From Methylococcales bacterium (GTDB taxonomy: Bacteria > Pseudomonadota > Gammaproteobacteria > Methylococcales > Methylomonadaceae), in assembly GCA_026398895.1 (NCBI GenBank), contig JAPLRZ010000042.1:1-64000 (forward strand): a DNA stretch of 64,000 bases, in the 5' to 3' direction. The notes beneath the pieces are model-generated. The model made no database searches. It saw nothing but the letters and a program-made list of their open reading frames with translations, and was not told where the DNA came from. This document shows, piece after piece, positions 52,562 to 62,390 of this stretch. The position numbers and the translations under genes were made by a program. Positions within the stretch are counted from its first letter, which is position 1, and each line of letters opens with the position of its first letter.

Positions 52562-53170
52562 TTAAAATTGGGAGGCGTTTAAAGCTATGAGTGTTTTTAC
52601 AGGATTAAAGGTTTTTCGGTGAATTTCTAAAAATCCGAATTGTTGAATTTCTAGCAGGTGTTGCGAAGTGCCGTAGCTTTTATGACGATGAAAGGAAAAA
52701 TTAGGGTGTTGTCGGTGATAATCTACCATGAGCTTATCACGGTAAACTTTGGCGATAATGGAAGCGGCACTGATAGCAGCGATTTTGCTATCGCCTTTGA
52801 TAATAGCTTGAGCAGGCATCGTTAGAGACGGTAATCGATTACCATCGACTAAAACCCTATCTGGCTGTTGCTGTAAGCCAGCGACAGCTCGCTGCATGGC
52901 AATTAGCGTGGCTTGGAGGATGTTAAGTGAGTCTATTTCGACAACGCTGGCTTCGGCTATAGCCCAGCTTAATGCTTTTTCTTGAATGAGTTGACTCAGG
53001 TATTCACGCTTGCGTTCAGTTAGTTTTTTGGAATCAGCTAAACCAGCAATGGGTTTTGTTGCATCCAATATGACAGCGGCAGCTACAACAGATCCTGCTA
53101 AACAACCGCGTCCGACTTCATCAACACCTGCAATCAGAAAGTGTTCAGGAACTTCATCAATGAATTGCAT
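52562..53170 (-). CDS. rnhB: Ribonuclease HII
   Basis: The product is 202 aa. The DEDD residues lie in '[20 protein letters not shown]', 'LVDGNRLP' and '[32 protein letters not shown]'. It removes ribonucleotides from DNA. It is last in the bamA-skp-fabZ-lpxA-rnhB block, 6 bp after lpxA. Confidence 0.95.
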   Translation of the reverse strand: MQFIDEVPEHFLIAGVDEVGRGCLAGSVVAAAVILDATKPIAGLADSKKLTERKREYLSQLIQEKALSWAIAEASVVEIDSLNILQATLIAMQRAVAGLQQQPDRVLVDGNRLPSLTMPAQAIIKGDSKIAAISAASIIAKVYRDKLMVDYHRQHPNFSFHRHKSYGTSQHLLEIQQFGFLEIHRKTFNPVKTLIALNASQF

Positions 53171-53176
53171 AGATGA

Positions 53177-53971
53177 TTAGCGCAGAATACCACGGCGGAC
53201 ATTGCGCAAAAAATCAACCATTTCGGCTAATTCTTTGCTATCAGTTGCCAGTTCTACGAGTTGCTCTATAGCATCTTCTAGGCGTAGATTCATTTTGTAG
53301 ATGATTTTATAGGCATTTCTAATTAAGCGAACATCTTCGGCAGTGACTCCATTGCGTTCCATACCCACTGAGTTGATACCATGTGGTCTGGTAGGCTTAC
53401 CACCTACCATAATAAACGGAGGAATATCCTGAGTAATGGCACTACCCATTGCAGCAAAGCTGTATTGACCTACTTGAGTGAACTGATGCACTAGAGTAAA
53501 TCCACCCAGAATAGCGTGGCTATGTAAATGAACATGACCCGCTAAGGATGCACCATTTGCCATAATAACGTGATCGCCGATAATGCAATCATGCGCAACA
53601 TGGGTATAAGCCATGAACAAGTTGTCATTGCCTATTTGAGTAACACTATGATCTTGAATTGTGCCTCGGTGCATGGAGGTAAACTCTCGAATAGTATTTC
53701 TATCGCCAATTTCAAGACGCGTGATTTCAGCCGCGTATTTTTTATCCTGCGGGTCTTCGCCGATAGAAGTGAATTGATAGATACGATTGTCCTTACCAAT
53801 GGAAGTAGGTCCTTTAATAACGACATGGGAGCCTATCACTGTGCCAGCATCAATTTTGACATCAGCACCGATAACGGAAAAAGCACCTACTGACACACTA
53901 TCAGCGAGTTCAGCACGACTATCTATAATGGCGGATGGAGCGATCAAAATTAATTCACTACTGCTGCGCAC
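53177..53971 (-). CDS. lpxA: UDP-N-acetylglucosamine acyltransferase
   Basis: The product is up to 264 aa, a left-handed beta-helix of hexapeptide repeats. '[40 protein letters not shown]', the catalytic His in '[13 protein letters not shown]' and '[18 protein letters not shown]' are LpxA features. The GTG at 53971 is taken, but a TTG eight codons in (LIAPSAII) fits the family start better. It catalyses the first step of lipid A synthesis. It overlaps fabZ. Confidence 0.92.
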   Translation of the reverse strand: MRSSSELILIAPSAIIDSRAELADSVSVGAFSVIGADVKIDAGTVIGSHVVIKGPTSIGKDNRIYQFTSIGEDPQDKKYAAEITRLEIGDRNTIREFTSMHRGTIQDHSVTQIGNDNLFMAYTHVAHDCIIGDHVIMANGASLAGHVHLHSHAILGGFTLVHQFTQVGQYSFAAMGSAITQDIPPFIMVGGKPTRPHGINSVGMERNGVTAEDVRLIRNAYKIIYKMNLRLEDAIEQLVELATDSKELAEMVDFLRNVRRGILR

Positions 53972-54393
53972 CGAATTTCGGCACTGGCTACAAAATCACC
54001 ATCCACTTCGGCGCGACATTCAAACGCCCAAATATTACGTCTACTTTTGACGAACTTGGCTTCTAACATCAGCTGATCTCCAGGGACGACAGGGCGTTTA
54101 AATTTGGCTTTGTCAATTCCAACTAAATAATAAATCATACCTTCTAATTCATCACCCGCCGTCTCTGACGCTAATAAACCCGTTGCCTGCGCCAAAGCTT
54201 CTAAAATAAGAACCCCTGGCATAATGGGTTTTTGCGGAAAATGCCCTTGAAAAAAAGGCTCGTTATAGGTGACATTTTTTACGCCTACTAACCTAATTCC
54301 AGGTTCGCACTCAATGACCTTATCAACCAATAAAAAAGGGTATCGATGGGGCAAGAAAGCTTGTATTTGTAAAATATCCAGCGTAATAGACAT
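53950..54393 (-). CDS. fabZ: 3-hydroxyacyl-ACP dehydratase FabZ
   Basis: The product is 147 aa from the ATG at 54393; a TTG at 54441 would add 16 residues. '[14 protein letters not shown]', catalytic His in '[23 protein letters not shown]' (with Glu) and '[17 protein letters not shown]' define FabZ. It dehydrates 3-hydroxyacyl-ACP and competes with lpxA for substrate. It follows skp directly, where lpxD is usually found. Confidence 0.95.
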   Translation of the reverse strand: MSITLDILQIQAFLPHRYPFLLVDKVIECEPGIRLVGVKNVTYNEPFFQGHFPQKPIMPGVLILEALAQATGLLASETAGDELEGMIYYLVGIDKAKFKRPVVPGDQLMLEAKFVKSRRNIWAFECRAEVDGDFVASAEIRCAAVVN

Positions 54394-54449
54394 GGCGTAA
54401 GGAGTTTTATTAGGGATGGGGGGGTTAGTGCTTGATAACAAAAAGCGTT

Positions 54450-54950
54450 TTATTCAGGCATTTTTGACAATTTTTGTTGAACTTGACTGGTTATATCAAG
54501 TTTTTCATTGGCGTGAATAACGCCTTCTGCTAACAAAAGATCAAAATTTTGTTCTTTAGCAATTTCGCGGATAGCTTCAACAATACGCTTTTGCAATTTA
54601 TTCAATTCTTCATTACGGCTGGCATTAAAGTCTTCGCTAAGTTCTTGTTGGGTTCTTTTTGCGTCTCTTGTTTTGTTGGCAAGGTCTTTTTCCAAATTAG
54701 CTTTTTCTGACTCACTCATAACAGCTGCGTCTTTGGTGATCTTGTCTTCCAAGGTTTTGATTTGCTGAGCGGCATCCTTTAATTGCTTTTCACGCGGCAA
54801 AAATTTTGCCTCTAAACGTTTTTGAGCCTTTTCAGCCTGTGGTGACTTCTCAAGCACAGCGGCTATGTTGACAACACCAATTTTTAATTCAGCGTGACTG
54901 ACGCTAGTAGCCAGTAATAATCCTAAAAATAAAGCAATTTTCTTTTTCAT
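54450..54950 (-). CDS. skp: Periplasmic chaperone Skp/OmpH
   Basis: The product is 166 aa with a signal peptide ([10 protein letters not shown]). '[27 protein letters not shown]' precedes the two long amphipathic helices of the tentacle. It escorts outer-membrane proteins to BamA, encoded just upstream. Confidence 0.92.
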   Translation of the reverse strand: MKKKIALFLGLLLATSVSHAELKIGVVNIAAVLEKSPQAEKAQKRLEAKFLPREKQLKDAAQQIKTLEDKITKDAAVMSESEKANLEKDLANKTRDAKRTQQELSEDFNASRNEELNKLQKRIVEAIREIAKEQNFDLLLAEGVIHANEKLDITSQVQQKLSKMPE

Positions 54951-55040
54951 TGTTAAATCAATCTCCAGTGTAGTTAAAAAATAAATAATCAGTTAAGGCG
55001 CGAAATTATAGGGGATAAGTGTGTAAACTAAAATAATTTC

Positions 55041-57518
55041 TTAGAAATTTTGTCCAAAATTGAATTGAAACGCTTGTTTTTGATCGCCGAGTTGACCAGT
55101 TGTAGGATTGGAACCCTGAGCATTAAGTGGATATGCTGCACTAACTGATAACGCACCAAACGGTGATAACCATTCTCCTGAAAGTCCTGCGGAATACCTC
55201 ATATCCTTTGTTGAAAATCCATTACTAACTTCCCCTGCGTCAAAAAAAGTACCTAACCTGACAGACTTTGTTTCTGTCATGAAAGGAACAGGAAAAAATA
55301 ATTCCGCATTAGCTATAATTTTACTAGAGCCGCCAATGGGATTACCTGGTAAAAAAAGTCCATTCAGTATATTTTGTTGGGTGTCTCTCGGCCCTAATGT
55401 ATTGTTTTTAAAGCCGCGTATTGAACCTGTACCACCTGCAAAGTAGTTTTCAAAAAATGGTAAGCTTTTAGTGCTACCGTAACCATTTCCATAACCGACT
55501 TCACCGTTAAGTTTAAGTGTAAAGTCTTTAGCGATGGGAAAATAATGTTGCTGTCTGTAAGCAATTTTATAATAGGTCAGATCACTACCTGGAATGGTTG
55601 CCATTGCAGATGCACGTTGTTGTCCACCATGATTAGGGAACATGGCGCGATTAAGGGTGTCGTGAGTCCAACTGACTGTTTCACCTAAGGTTAAATACTT
55701 GTTGCCGTTCTCACGAATAAATTCACGGATTTGTTTAGATGCGTAGGCATTATTAACCGTATAACCAAGACTGGTAATTGCATTACCAAGCGCATCGAAA
55801 GTAATGGGATTTCCGAGGTTATCGGTCGCAATACGATTACCAGAACTATCAGTGATAACGGTAACAGGCTGACCAGAGCTATCAGTAAGGGTATTATTAA
55901 TTTTTAAGTTCGTGTGCTTTAGATCAGTATCAAAACGTATTGAATCAAATTCATTTAAGGGAATACCAAAGTTCGTGCCTGCATTCGCCACATTGGTGCT
56001 GTAGTTGGATAAATTTATCGCTCCCGCATTACGTTTGACATAACCTAAATTGTAGCCTTGACTAACGCCATCTGTTGTAAAATAAGGGTTAAAGAAACCA
56101 AATTGATAATTGGTGGTATAGGTACTGTTGTTAAACGCGAGGTTGACGCGCTTACCTGAGCCAAATACGTTATCTTGGGCAATATTGGCATTTAATATAA
56201 TGCCTTGCACCTGAGAATAGCCAACCCCTGCTGATAAATTTCCCGATGGTTTTTCGACTACGGTGTAATTAGCATCGATTTGGTCTGCTGTACCTGCAAC
56301 GGGTGGTGTTTCCACATTGACCGATTCAAAATAGCCTAAGCGTTCAAGGCGAACTTTTGAACGTTCAATTTTTGAACTGGAAGCCCAGCTCGATTCCATT
56401 TGACGCATTTCACGGCGTAGTACCTCATCACGCGTGGTTGCGTTGCCGCGTATGTTAATGTGATTCACATAAACGCGCTTACCAGGGTCAACGGCAAAGG
56501 TCATATCGACGGTTTTTGATGCTTCGTTGATGTCTGGCACCATATTAACGTTAGCAAACGCATAACCTTCATCACCTAAACGGTCTTGAATTGCCTTAGA
56601 GGTTTCAGTGGCATTTTTGCGAGAAAAAATTTCGCCAGGTCCTACGCTAACCAGTTTCGTTAATTGTTCAGGCGGAACAACTAAATTACCTGCTAGCTTG
56701 ACTTTGTTCAACTTGTAAACCTCACCTTCTTTAACATTGATGGTGACGTAAATATCTTTTTTGTCAGGGGTAATCGCGACTTGCGTGGATTCAATCGCAA
56801 AATTGATATAACCGCGATCCAAATAATAAGACAACAAGCTTTCTAAATCGGCAGACAGTTTTTGCTTGGAATATTGATCATTTTTAGTATAAAACGACAA
56901 CAAATTAGAGGGGCTTAACTCAAACTTACCCAGCAGGGTTTTATCATCAAAGGCATTGTTGCCAACGATATTAATCAGCTTAATTTTACTGACCCGACCT
57001 TCTGAGATAGTAATATTAATACCCACACGATTGCGCGTTAGGTTTCCCACATCGGTTTTAATTTTTAATCCATATTTACCATGACTGAGATATTGGCGGC
57101 TTAATTCCTGCTCAACTTTATCAAGCACTTGTTTATCAAAGACTTTACCTTCGGCTAAGCCAATTTTATCTAACGCTTTGGTTAAATCGTCTTTGCTGAG
57201 GTCTTTATTGCCTTCAAAGACAATTTTTGCGATAGTTGGACGCTCTACGACTTTAATAATCAGCGTTGACCCTTCTCTGGATAAGGAAACGTCTTTAAAA
57301 AAACCAGTTTTAAATAAAGCTCTTATCGCAGCAGCAGAATTATCTAAGGAAAACCGTTCGCCGACATTGACAGGAAAGTCGTTGTAAACAGTACCCACAG
57401 AAATGCGTTGCAGACCTTTGACTTGAATATCTCTAACAATGAATTCTCCAGCAGCGTTAACAGCTTGAGGCGCAATCAGGCATAGTAATAACAAGCGAGA
57501 AAAAGTATTTAATTTCAT
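55041..57518 (-). CDS. bamA: Outer membrane protein assembly factor BamA
   Basis: The product is 825 aa with a signal peptide (APQAVNAAG). Five POTRA domains fill ~24-430 ('FIVRDIQVKGLQRISVGTVYNDFPVNVG' starts POTRA1), then comes a C-terminal 16-strand barrel with the lid motif 'GSIRGF' and terminal aromatic 'FQFNFGQNF'. The barrel contains an insertion of ~60 residues rich in 'D.LGNPI.FDALGNAIT' (~550-600), unusual for E. coli-type BamA. It is the core of the BAM complex. The operon order bamA-skp is standard. Confidence 0.93.
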   Translation of the reverse strand: MKLNTFSRLLLLCLIAPQAVNAAGEFIVRDIQVKGLQRISVGTVYNDFPVNVGERFSLDNSAAAIRALFKTGFFKDVSLSREGSTLIIKVVERPTIAKIVFEGNKDLSKDDLTKALDKIGLAEGKVFDKQVLDKVEQELSRQYLSHGKYGLKIKTDVGNLTRNRVGINITISEGRVSKIKLINIVGNNAFDDKTLLGKFELSPSNLLSFYTKNDQYSKQKLSADLESLLSYYLDRGYINFAIESTQVAITPDKKDIYVTINVKEGEVYKLNKVKLAGNLVVPPEQLTKLVSVGPGEIFSRKNATETSKAIQDRLGDEGYAFANVNMVPDINEASKTVDMTFAVDPGKRVYVNHINIRGNATTRDEVLRREMRQMESSWASSSKIERSKVRLERLGYFESVNVETPPVAGTADQIDANYTVVEKPSGNLSAGVGYSQVQGIILNANIAQDNVFGSGKRVNLAFNNSTYTTNYQFGFFNPYFTTDGVSQGYNLGYVKRNAGAINLSNYSTNVANAGTNFGIPLNEFDSIRFDTDLKHTNLKINNTLTDSSGQPVTVITDSSGNRIATDNLGNPITFDALGNAITSLGYTVNNAYASKQIREFIRENGNKYLTLGETVSWTHDTLNRAMFPNHGGQQRASAMATIPGSDLTYYKIAYRQQHYFPIAKDFTLKLNGEVGYGNGYGSTKSLPFFENYFAGGTGSIRGFKNNTLGPRDTQQNILNGLFLPGNPIGGSSKIIANAELFFPVPFMTETKSVRLGTFFDAGEVSNGFSTKDMRYSAGLSGEWLSPFGALSVSAAYPLNAQGSNPTTGQLGDQKQAFQFNFGQNF

Positions 57519-57600
57519 GTAAGTATCTAAAAAATAAACTATCTATGAGCGGATAATAATAACTTGAGCCAGATTATAACACAGTAAATATTTAAACAGC

Positions 57601-58581
57601 TTAAGCACTGTGTATTGAAAAACTCAGAACTTCGTCTATGGAGGCAGTTTTTGACAATAACATGAGCAAACGATCCAAGCCGATTGCTATGCCAGAACAC
57701 TCAGGTAAACCCGCATTCAACGCTGCAATCAACCTGTCATCCTTAAGCACTTCGGGTAGATTTCTTTGTTGACGGATGGCTATTTCAGCATCAAAGCGTT
57801 GATTTTGTTCAATAGCATCGGTCAATTCATAAAAACCATTGCCCAATTCAATACCATTAATAAACAGCTCCACGCGATCTGTCACCAATGGATTATCCGC
57901 ATTAAGTCGCGCCAATGACGACTGACAAGCAGGATAACCATAAATCATACACAAGGCATTGTCACCCAAATACGGTTGAACTTTATGGCTAAACAACACA
58001 TCCAGCCACAGCGCGTGGTCGTGTTCACACAACGCCACCGCCTCGGGCAATTCATTAGCCAGCGCGTAAGCACAGTAATCGGCATAACAAAAAACCAGCG
58101 CGTCCAGCCCCGTGTACTGCTGAAAAATCGCCTGATAACTACACCGCTCTACACTCACTAACGGCTGATAGTCAGCAAACAACGACACAATCAACTCAGC
58201 CACTTCATCCATTAAATCCGACAACGTAAAACCAATCCGATACCATTCCAACAGTGTAAATTCAGGATTATGAAAGCGTCCCGATTCACCATTTCTAAAC
58301 GCCTTAGCGATTTGATAAATAGAACCACAACCTACGGCAAGCAAGCGTTTCATGGCAAATTCAGGCGAGGTTTGTAGAAATAAACGGTGTTGAAAAGGCG
58401 GCAAATCATAGCTAGTTGCAAAAAACGCCAAAGACGGATCAGTGCCTATCGTGTGACTTAACAGCGGCGTTTCCACTTCCAACACCGCTTTTTCCAAAAA
58501 GAACGCACGAATTTTTGCCAGCAGCCGCGCTCTTAAATGCAGTGTTTCGATAGAGCAACTCGGCTGCCACGCAGACTGCAT
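57601..58581 (-). CDS. epmA: EF-P--(R)-beta-lysine ligase
   Basis: The product is 326 aa, a class II LysRS-like catalytic core without the anticodon-binding domain: 'RAFFLEKAVLEVETPLLS', 'LFLQTSPEFAMKRLLAVGCGSIYQIAKAFRNGE' (motif 2) and 'GIAIGLDRLLMLL' (motif 3). It attaches beta-lysine to EF-P. It overlaps the efp gene by one base. Confidence 0.93.
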   Translation of the reverse strand: MQSAWQPSCSIETLHLRARLLAKIRAFFLEKAVLEVETPLLSHTIGTDPSLAFFATSYDLPPFQHRLFLQTSPEFAMKRLLAVGCGSIYQIAKAFRNGESGRFHNPEFTLLEWYRIGFTLSDLMDEVAELIVSLFADYQPLVSVERCSYQAIFQQYTGLDALVFCYADYCAYALANELPEAVALCEHDHALWLDVLFSHKVQPYLGDNALCMIYGYPACQSSLARLNADNPLVTDRVELFINGIELGNGFYELTDAIEQNQRFDAEIAIRQQRNLPEVLKDDRLIAALNAGLPECSGIAIGLDRLLMLLSKTASIDEVLSFSIHSA

Positions 58582-59150
58582 TATTCTTTTACACGCGAAA
58601 TATATTCGCCTGTACGAGTATCGACTTTAATCATTTCTTCGGTTTGTACAAACAACGGCACACGCACCACCGCGCCAGTTTCCAACTTAGCAGGTTTACC
58701 ACCACCGCCTGAGGTATCACCGCGTACACCCGGATCCGTTTCCACAATTTTCAATTCCACAAAATTAGCAGGCGTTACACCAATTGGCGCGTCATTCCAT
58801 AACATAACCGTACAAGCATCTTGATCTTTCAACCATTTACCCGCATCGCCGACGATTTTTTCATCACATTGATACTGTTCAAAGGTTTCATTATTCATAA
58901 AATGTCTAAATTCGCCATCGTTATACAGATATTGCATCTCCATCTCGACCACATCCGCGCCTTCCAACGACTCGCCTGATTTAAACGTTCTCTCAATCAC
59001 CCGACCTGTTTTCAAGTTTCTAATCTTAACGCGGTTAAACGCCTGACCCTTACCTGGTTTAACAAACTCATTCTCAATAATCGCACACGGGTCATTATCC
59101 AACATGACTTTCAACCCTGCTTTAAACTCACTGGTACTATAACTAGCCAT
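58581..59150 (-). CDS. efp: Translation elongation factor P
   Basis: The product is 189 aa with three OB-like domains. The modified Lys lies in the loop '[17 protein letters not shown]', the bacterial EF-P form that is beta-lysylated by EpmA. It relieves ribosome stalling at polyproline. It sits between epmA (same strand) and divergent epmB, so the complete modification pathway is together. Confidence 0.95.
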   Translation of the reverse strand: MASYSTSEFKAGLKVMLDNDPCAIIENEFVKPGKGQAFNRVKIRNLKTGRVIERTFKSGESLEGADVVEMEMQYLYNDGEFRHFMNNETFEQYQCDEKIVGDAGKWLKDQDACTVMLWNDAPIGVTPANFVELKIVETDPGVRGDTSGGGGKPAKLETGAVVRVPLFVQTEEMIKVDTRTGEYISRVKE

Positions 59151-59233
59151 TTTATCCTCAAGATGACAAACAATATAAAGTCAGACCATTATAATAGAGG
59201 CAATCATTGAATAGAAACCTTAAATACCCACGC

Positions 59234-60235
59234 ATGACCGAAACCGCGCATTTTGCCAAGAACTGGCAACAACAATTAGCAGACGCATTCAGCACCCTAG
59301 AAGACCTGTGTCACTACTTAAACTTAAACCCCAACGACCTACCCGTCTCACCCACAGCCGCGCAAAACTTCCCCTTGCGCGTGCCACTTAGTTTTGCCGC
59401 CTGCATGGAAAAAGGCAACCCTTTCGACCCCTTATTGCGCCAAGTGTTACCCATAACAGATGAACTCGTGTTTTATACAGGCTATAGCAACGACCCTGTC
59501 GGCGACTTACCCGCCGCCACCCAAACAGGTATATTGCACAAATACCGAGGGCGCGTGTTACTCATCAACACAGGCAGTTGTGCCATTAACTGCCGCTATT
59601 GTTTCCGCCGTAATTTCCCCTACGCCGACTTACAACTCAGCAAACAACAAGAACACGCCGCCATTCTCAGCATACAAAACGACCCCAGCATCCACGAAGT
59701 CATCTTCAGCGGCGGCGACCCCCTATTACTCAACGATGCCAGACTCACCCGCCTCATAGCACAACTCAACACCATTCCCCACATCAAACGCATCCGCATC
59801 CATAGCCGCCTGCCCATCGTACTGCCTGCGCGTATCACCCCCGAACTCATTCACACCCTAACCAAAAGCCCCAAACAAATCATCCTAGTGCTACATTGCA
59901 ACCACGCCAACGAACTCAACGAGCGCGTCATCACCGCCTGCCAACAACTCAAAAACCACGGCATCACCTTATTAAATCAATCGGTACTGTTAAAAGGAGT
60001 CAATGACGATACGGCGGTACTCTGTGAACTCAGCGAACGCTTATTCCAACACGGCGTGATTCCTTACTACCTGCATCTATTAGATAAAGCCACAGGTACG
60101 GGGCATTTTGCCGTGTCAGAAACGGACGCTTTATTATTAATGGAACGGGTGCAAGCGTGTCTTTCGGGCTATCTTGTGCCTAAGTTGGTTAAAGAAGTTG
60201 CGGGGGCGGAGTCTAAGCGGTATGTGGTGGGGTGA
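59234..60235 (+). CDS. epmB: EF-P lysine 2,3-aminomutase
   Basis: The product is 333 aa from the ATG at 59234; a TTG at 59207 would add nine residues. The radical SAM motif is 'CAINCRYCFRRNFPYAD', with 'EVIFSGGDPLLLND', 'HIKRIRIHSRLPIVLPARI' and 'YYLHLLDKATGTGHF', closely following E. coli EpmB (YjeK). It makes (R)-beta-lysine for EF-P. Confidence 0.94.
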   Translation: MTETAHFAKNWQQQLADAFSTLEDLCHYLNLNPNDLPVSPTAAQNFPLRVPLSFAACMEKGNPFDPLLRQVLPITDELVFYTGYSNDPVGDLPAATQTGILHKYRGRVLLINTGSCAINCRYCFRRNFPYADLQLSKQQEHAAILSIQNDPSIHEVIFSGGDPLLLNDARLTRLIAQLNTIPHIKRIRIHSRLPIVLPARITPELIHTLTKSPKQIILVLHCNHANELNERVITACQQLKNHGITLLNQSVLLKGVNDDTAVLCELSERLFQHGVIPYYLHLLDKATGTGHFAVSETDALLLMERVQACLSGYLVPKLVKEVAGAESKRYVVG

Positions 60236-60246
60236 ATATTGATTTT

Positions 60247-60331
60247 GTAGGTCGGGTTAGGCGATAGCCGTAACCCGACGCACTGTGATGCGCGGTGTGT
60301 GTCGGGTTACGCTGTCGCTAACCCGACCTAC
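60247..60331. repeat. REP-like double palindrome (GTAGGTCGGGTTAG family)
   Basis: GTAGGTCGGGTTAG...CCGTAACCCGAC and the inverted GTCGGGTTACG...CTAACCCGACCTAC copy surround a GC-rich loop. It is the same family as 21628-21658. Confidence 0.75.
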
Positions 60332-60399
60332 GGACTGAATCTAAGCGGTATGTGGTGGGATAAACCGCTCGTAAAATATGTAGTTTGCTTTCCAAATAA

Positions 60400-60437
60400 A
60401 AAAGCCAAGCGATCATAAAATGACGGCTTGGCTTTTA
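60400..60437. terminator. Bidirectional terminator-like hairpin
   Basis: The 11-bp stem AAAAGCCAAGC / GCTTGGCTTTT has A-rich and T-rich flanks on either side, and lies between the convergent epmB and the gene at 60678. Confidence 0.7.
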
Positions 60438-60677
60438 TCCCACCCCAATCCCTATTAGACAAAGACACTTTTCAAATACTGGAAACATCTTTCTTTTATC
60501 TTTAAAAAAGCAGGTGCGTTTGTCTTCCTAAATTTTTGTTTGCATTTCTGCGTCACAATAGCGAATTGGCTAGTTGTAAGGCAGGCTATAAAGCATACAA
60601 ACTATCTTGCTGATTTTTCAGCCTACTATTTGGACGTTTAAGGTGTCCGCTTCCTTTTGGGTTGCTCTTTAAAATTA
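60438..60677. other. Intergenic, no gene seen
   Basis: 240 bp with no supported frame. A short direct similarity to REP-like sequence (AATAGCGAATTGGCTAG) is visible, and nothing else. Confidence 0.35.
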
Positions 60678-61397
60678 TCATATTGAAGGGTACTCTACAA
60701 TATTTTCCAGATGATAACCGTTTTCTATCATTGCCTTACGAATTAAAAATGGCAAAGTATATTTTTCACTAAGCCACTCATTTTTAGCAAATTCACCTGA
60801 AAGTGTTTCAATTTTTTGCACAACTTGTTCCGTATTAAGTTGCTCACTGATATATGAAAACCAATGTCCACTTTCTACATGACATTTTAGAAGCTTGTCC
60901 ACGTCATTATTAAAATGTGGTCTATGCTGTTCAACTATGCGAAAAACCAATTCGCCTTGTTCATTTGAAGTAGAGCTAGGTCTATTTTGTTCTACAGTAC
61001 GAAAAACGCCTTTTCCTTGTTCATGCACTATGATTTTAAATACAGGGATTTTTTTTGTAATTTTATTGCTTTGCTTTTCTTTAAAAAACGTATAAGAAAA
61101 GATAACTTTACCTTCTACGCGAAAGAATTTAAATTTCTGTTCCTCAGAGTCAAAATGATAATAAACCTGAAAACTTTTTCTTCTGAGTTGATTACCATAT
61201 TGCTCTAATAGTGGAGCTAATTGAGCTTCTGTACCTTGATTTTCACCACGCGCCCACGCACTAACAATTGATTGTTGTGTACGACAAGCTTTAGCAATGC
61301 TCTGTTGAATCCAGCCATCATTTAAAGCAAGCTTAACAAGTTGTTTAGTTTGTTTAAGTTTTCGCTTCTTGGCATTTTGTTGTGCTGAATTTTCCAT
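60678..61397 (-). CDS. HTH-like hypothetical protein with internal duplication
   Basis: The product is 239 aa from the ATG at 61397 (GGAA upstream). The N-terminal ~60 residues look like a helix-turn-helix: 'LALNDGWIQQSIAKACRTQQSIVSAWARGE'. The middle has a tandem repeat of ~20 residues, 'EQGKGVFRTVEQNRPS' and 'EQGELVFRIVEQHRPH'. The C-terminal part 'LPFLIRKAMIENGYHLENI' is helical. I do not recognise the family. A tiny Asn/Gln-rich gene lies 50 bp upstream on the same strand. Confidence 0.6.
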   Translation of the reverse strand: MENSAQQNAKKRKLKQTKQLVKLALNDGWIQQSIAKACRTQQSIVSAWARGENQGTEAQLAPLLEQYGNQLRRKSFQVYYHFDSEEQKFKFFRVEGKVIFSYTFFKEKQSNKITKKIPVFKIIVHEQGKGVFRTVEQNRPSSTSNEQGELVFRIVEQHRPHFNNDVDKLLKCHVESGHWFSYISEQLNTEQVVQKIETLSGEFAKNEWLSEKYTLPFLIRKAMIENGYHLENIVEYPSI

Positions 61398-61447
61398 TAT
61401 AAATATTCCGAAGTGGGGCAAACTTGACATTTGCCCCAATGTTACAG

Positions 61448-61612
61448 TTATTTTCCAGATTTTGGGTTACTGGATTTTTGGCTATTAGGCTGGCTGTTTG
61501 GATTCATCTGTCCACCACGATTACCTTGATTTTGTGAATGTGTTTGGTTTTGTCCAGATGTGCCTTTATTTGCATTGCCCATATCGGCTTGATGATTTGA
61601 TTGTTTGCTCAT
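61448..61612 (-). CDS. 54-aa low-complexity Asn/Gln/Ser/Gly-rich protein
   Basis: The frame starts MSKQSNHQADMGNANKG and ends 'NSQKSSNPKSGK', with no hydrophobic core. AAAGGA lies ~10 bases before the ATG. It resembles small disordered stress or phage-encoded peptides with repeated Q/N/G. It is probably in one transcript with the HTH-like gene downstream. Confidence 0.5.
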   Translation of the reverse strand: MSKQSNHQADMGNANKGTSGQNQTHSQNQGNRGGQMNPNSQPNSQKSSNPKSGK

Positions 61613-61785
61613 TTTGAGAGTCCTTTGTGATTAAAGTTAGATAAGAGGCTCTATTGTATTGATTTTCATAAAAAATAAAGTTGATTGTTTTATGATAAAA
61701 GTTGATATTTTATGATAAATCCGTAATCCGCATAGATTGAGTTGCTATCTTTTTGGTAACCCAACACAACCACGCACAATTATTT

Positions 61786-61936
61786 CTCGTTCCCAAGCTC
61801 CGCTTGGGAATGCCTACCCTCAAGCTCTGCTTGACGATTAATGCTTATAATCGTGAGAACAAACTTGTCTCATTCGCTGCCACGCCAAGCGGAGCTTGGC
61901 AATAGGCATTCCCAAGCCAGAGCTTGGGAACGAGAT
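61786..61936. repeat. Palindromic repeat (CTCGTTCCCAAGC family)
   Basis: CTCGTTCCCAAGCTCCGCTTGGGAATGCC at the left (two short blocks) is inverted at the right as CATTCCCAAGC...GCTTGGGAACGAG. AAGCTC[C/T]GCTT sub-repeats fill the middle. It is non-coding. Confidence 0.7.
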
Positions 61937-61972
61937 GCTTGGTGATTCAATACAATAAAACCACAGTCATGT

Positions 61973-62094
61973 AGTCGGAATAAGCTTATTTGAGCGTAAA
62001 CGAAAATAGGCGTTTCCGACAAACCGTTATGCAGATTACCTCGCTTTGTGGGAAACGCCCACCCTGCGCTATCGCTTGGGCGGGCTTATTCCGA

Positions 62095-62098
<4 letters not shown>
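61973..62098. repeat. REP-like double palindrome (GTCGGAATAAGC family)
   Basis: The outer GTAGTCGGAATAAGC / GCTTATTCCGACCTAC and inner GGCGTTTCC / GGAAACGCC arms match the element at 51604-51719. Its right end covers the stop codon of the IS3 remnant. Confidence 0.75.
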
Positions 62099-62382
<284 letters not shown>

Positions 62383-62390
62383 ATACCTAA

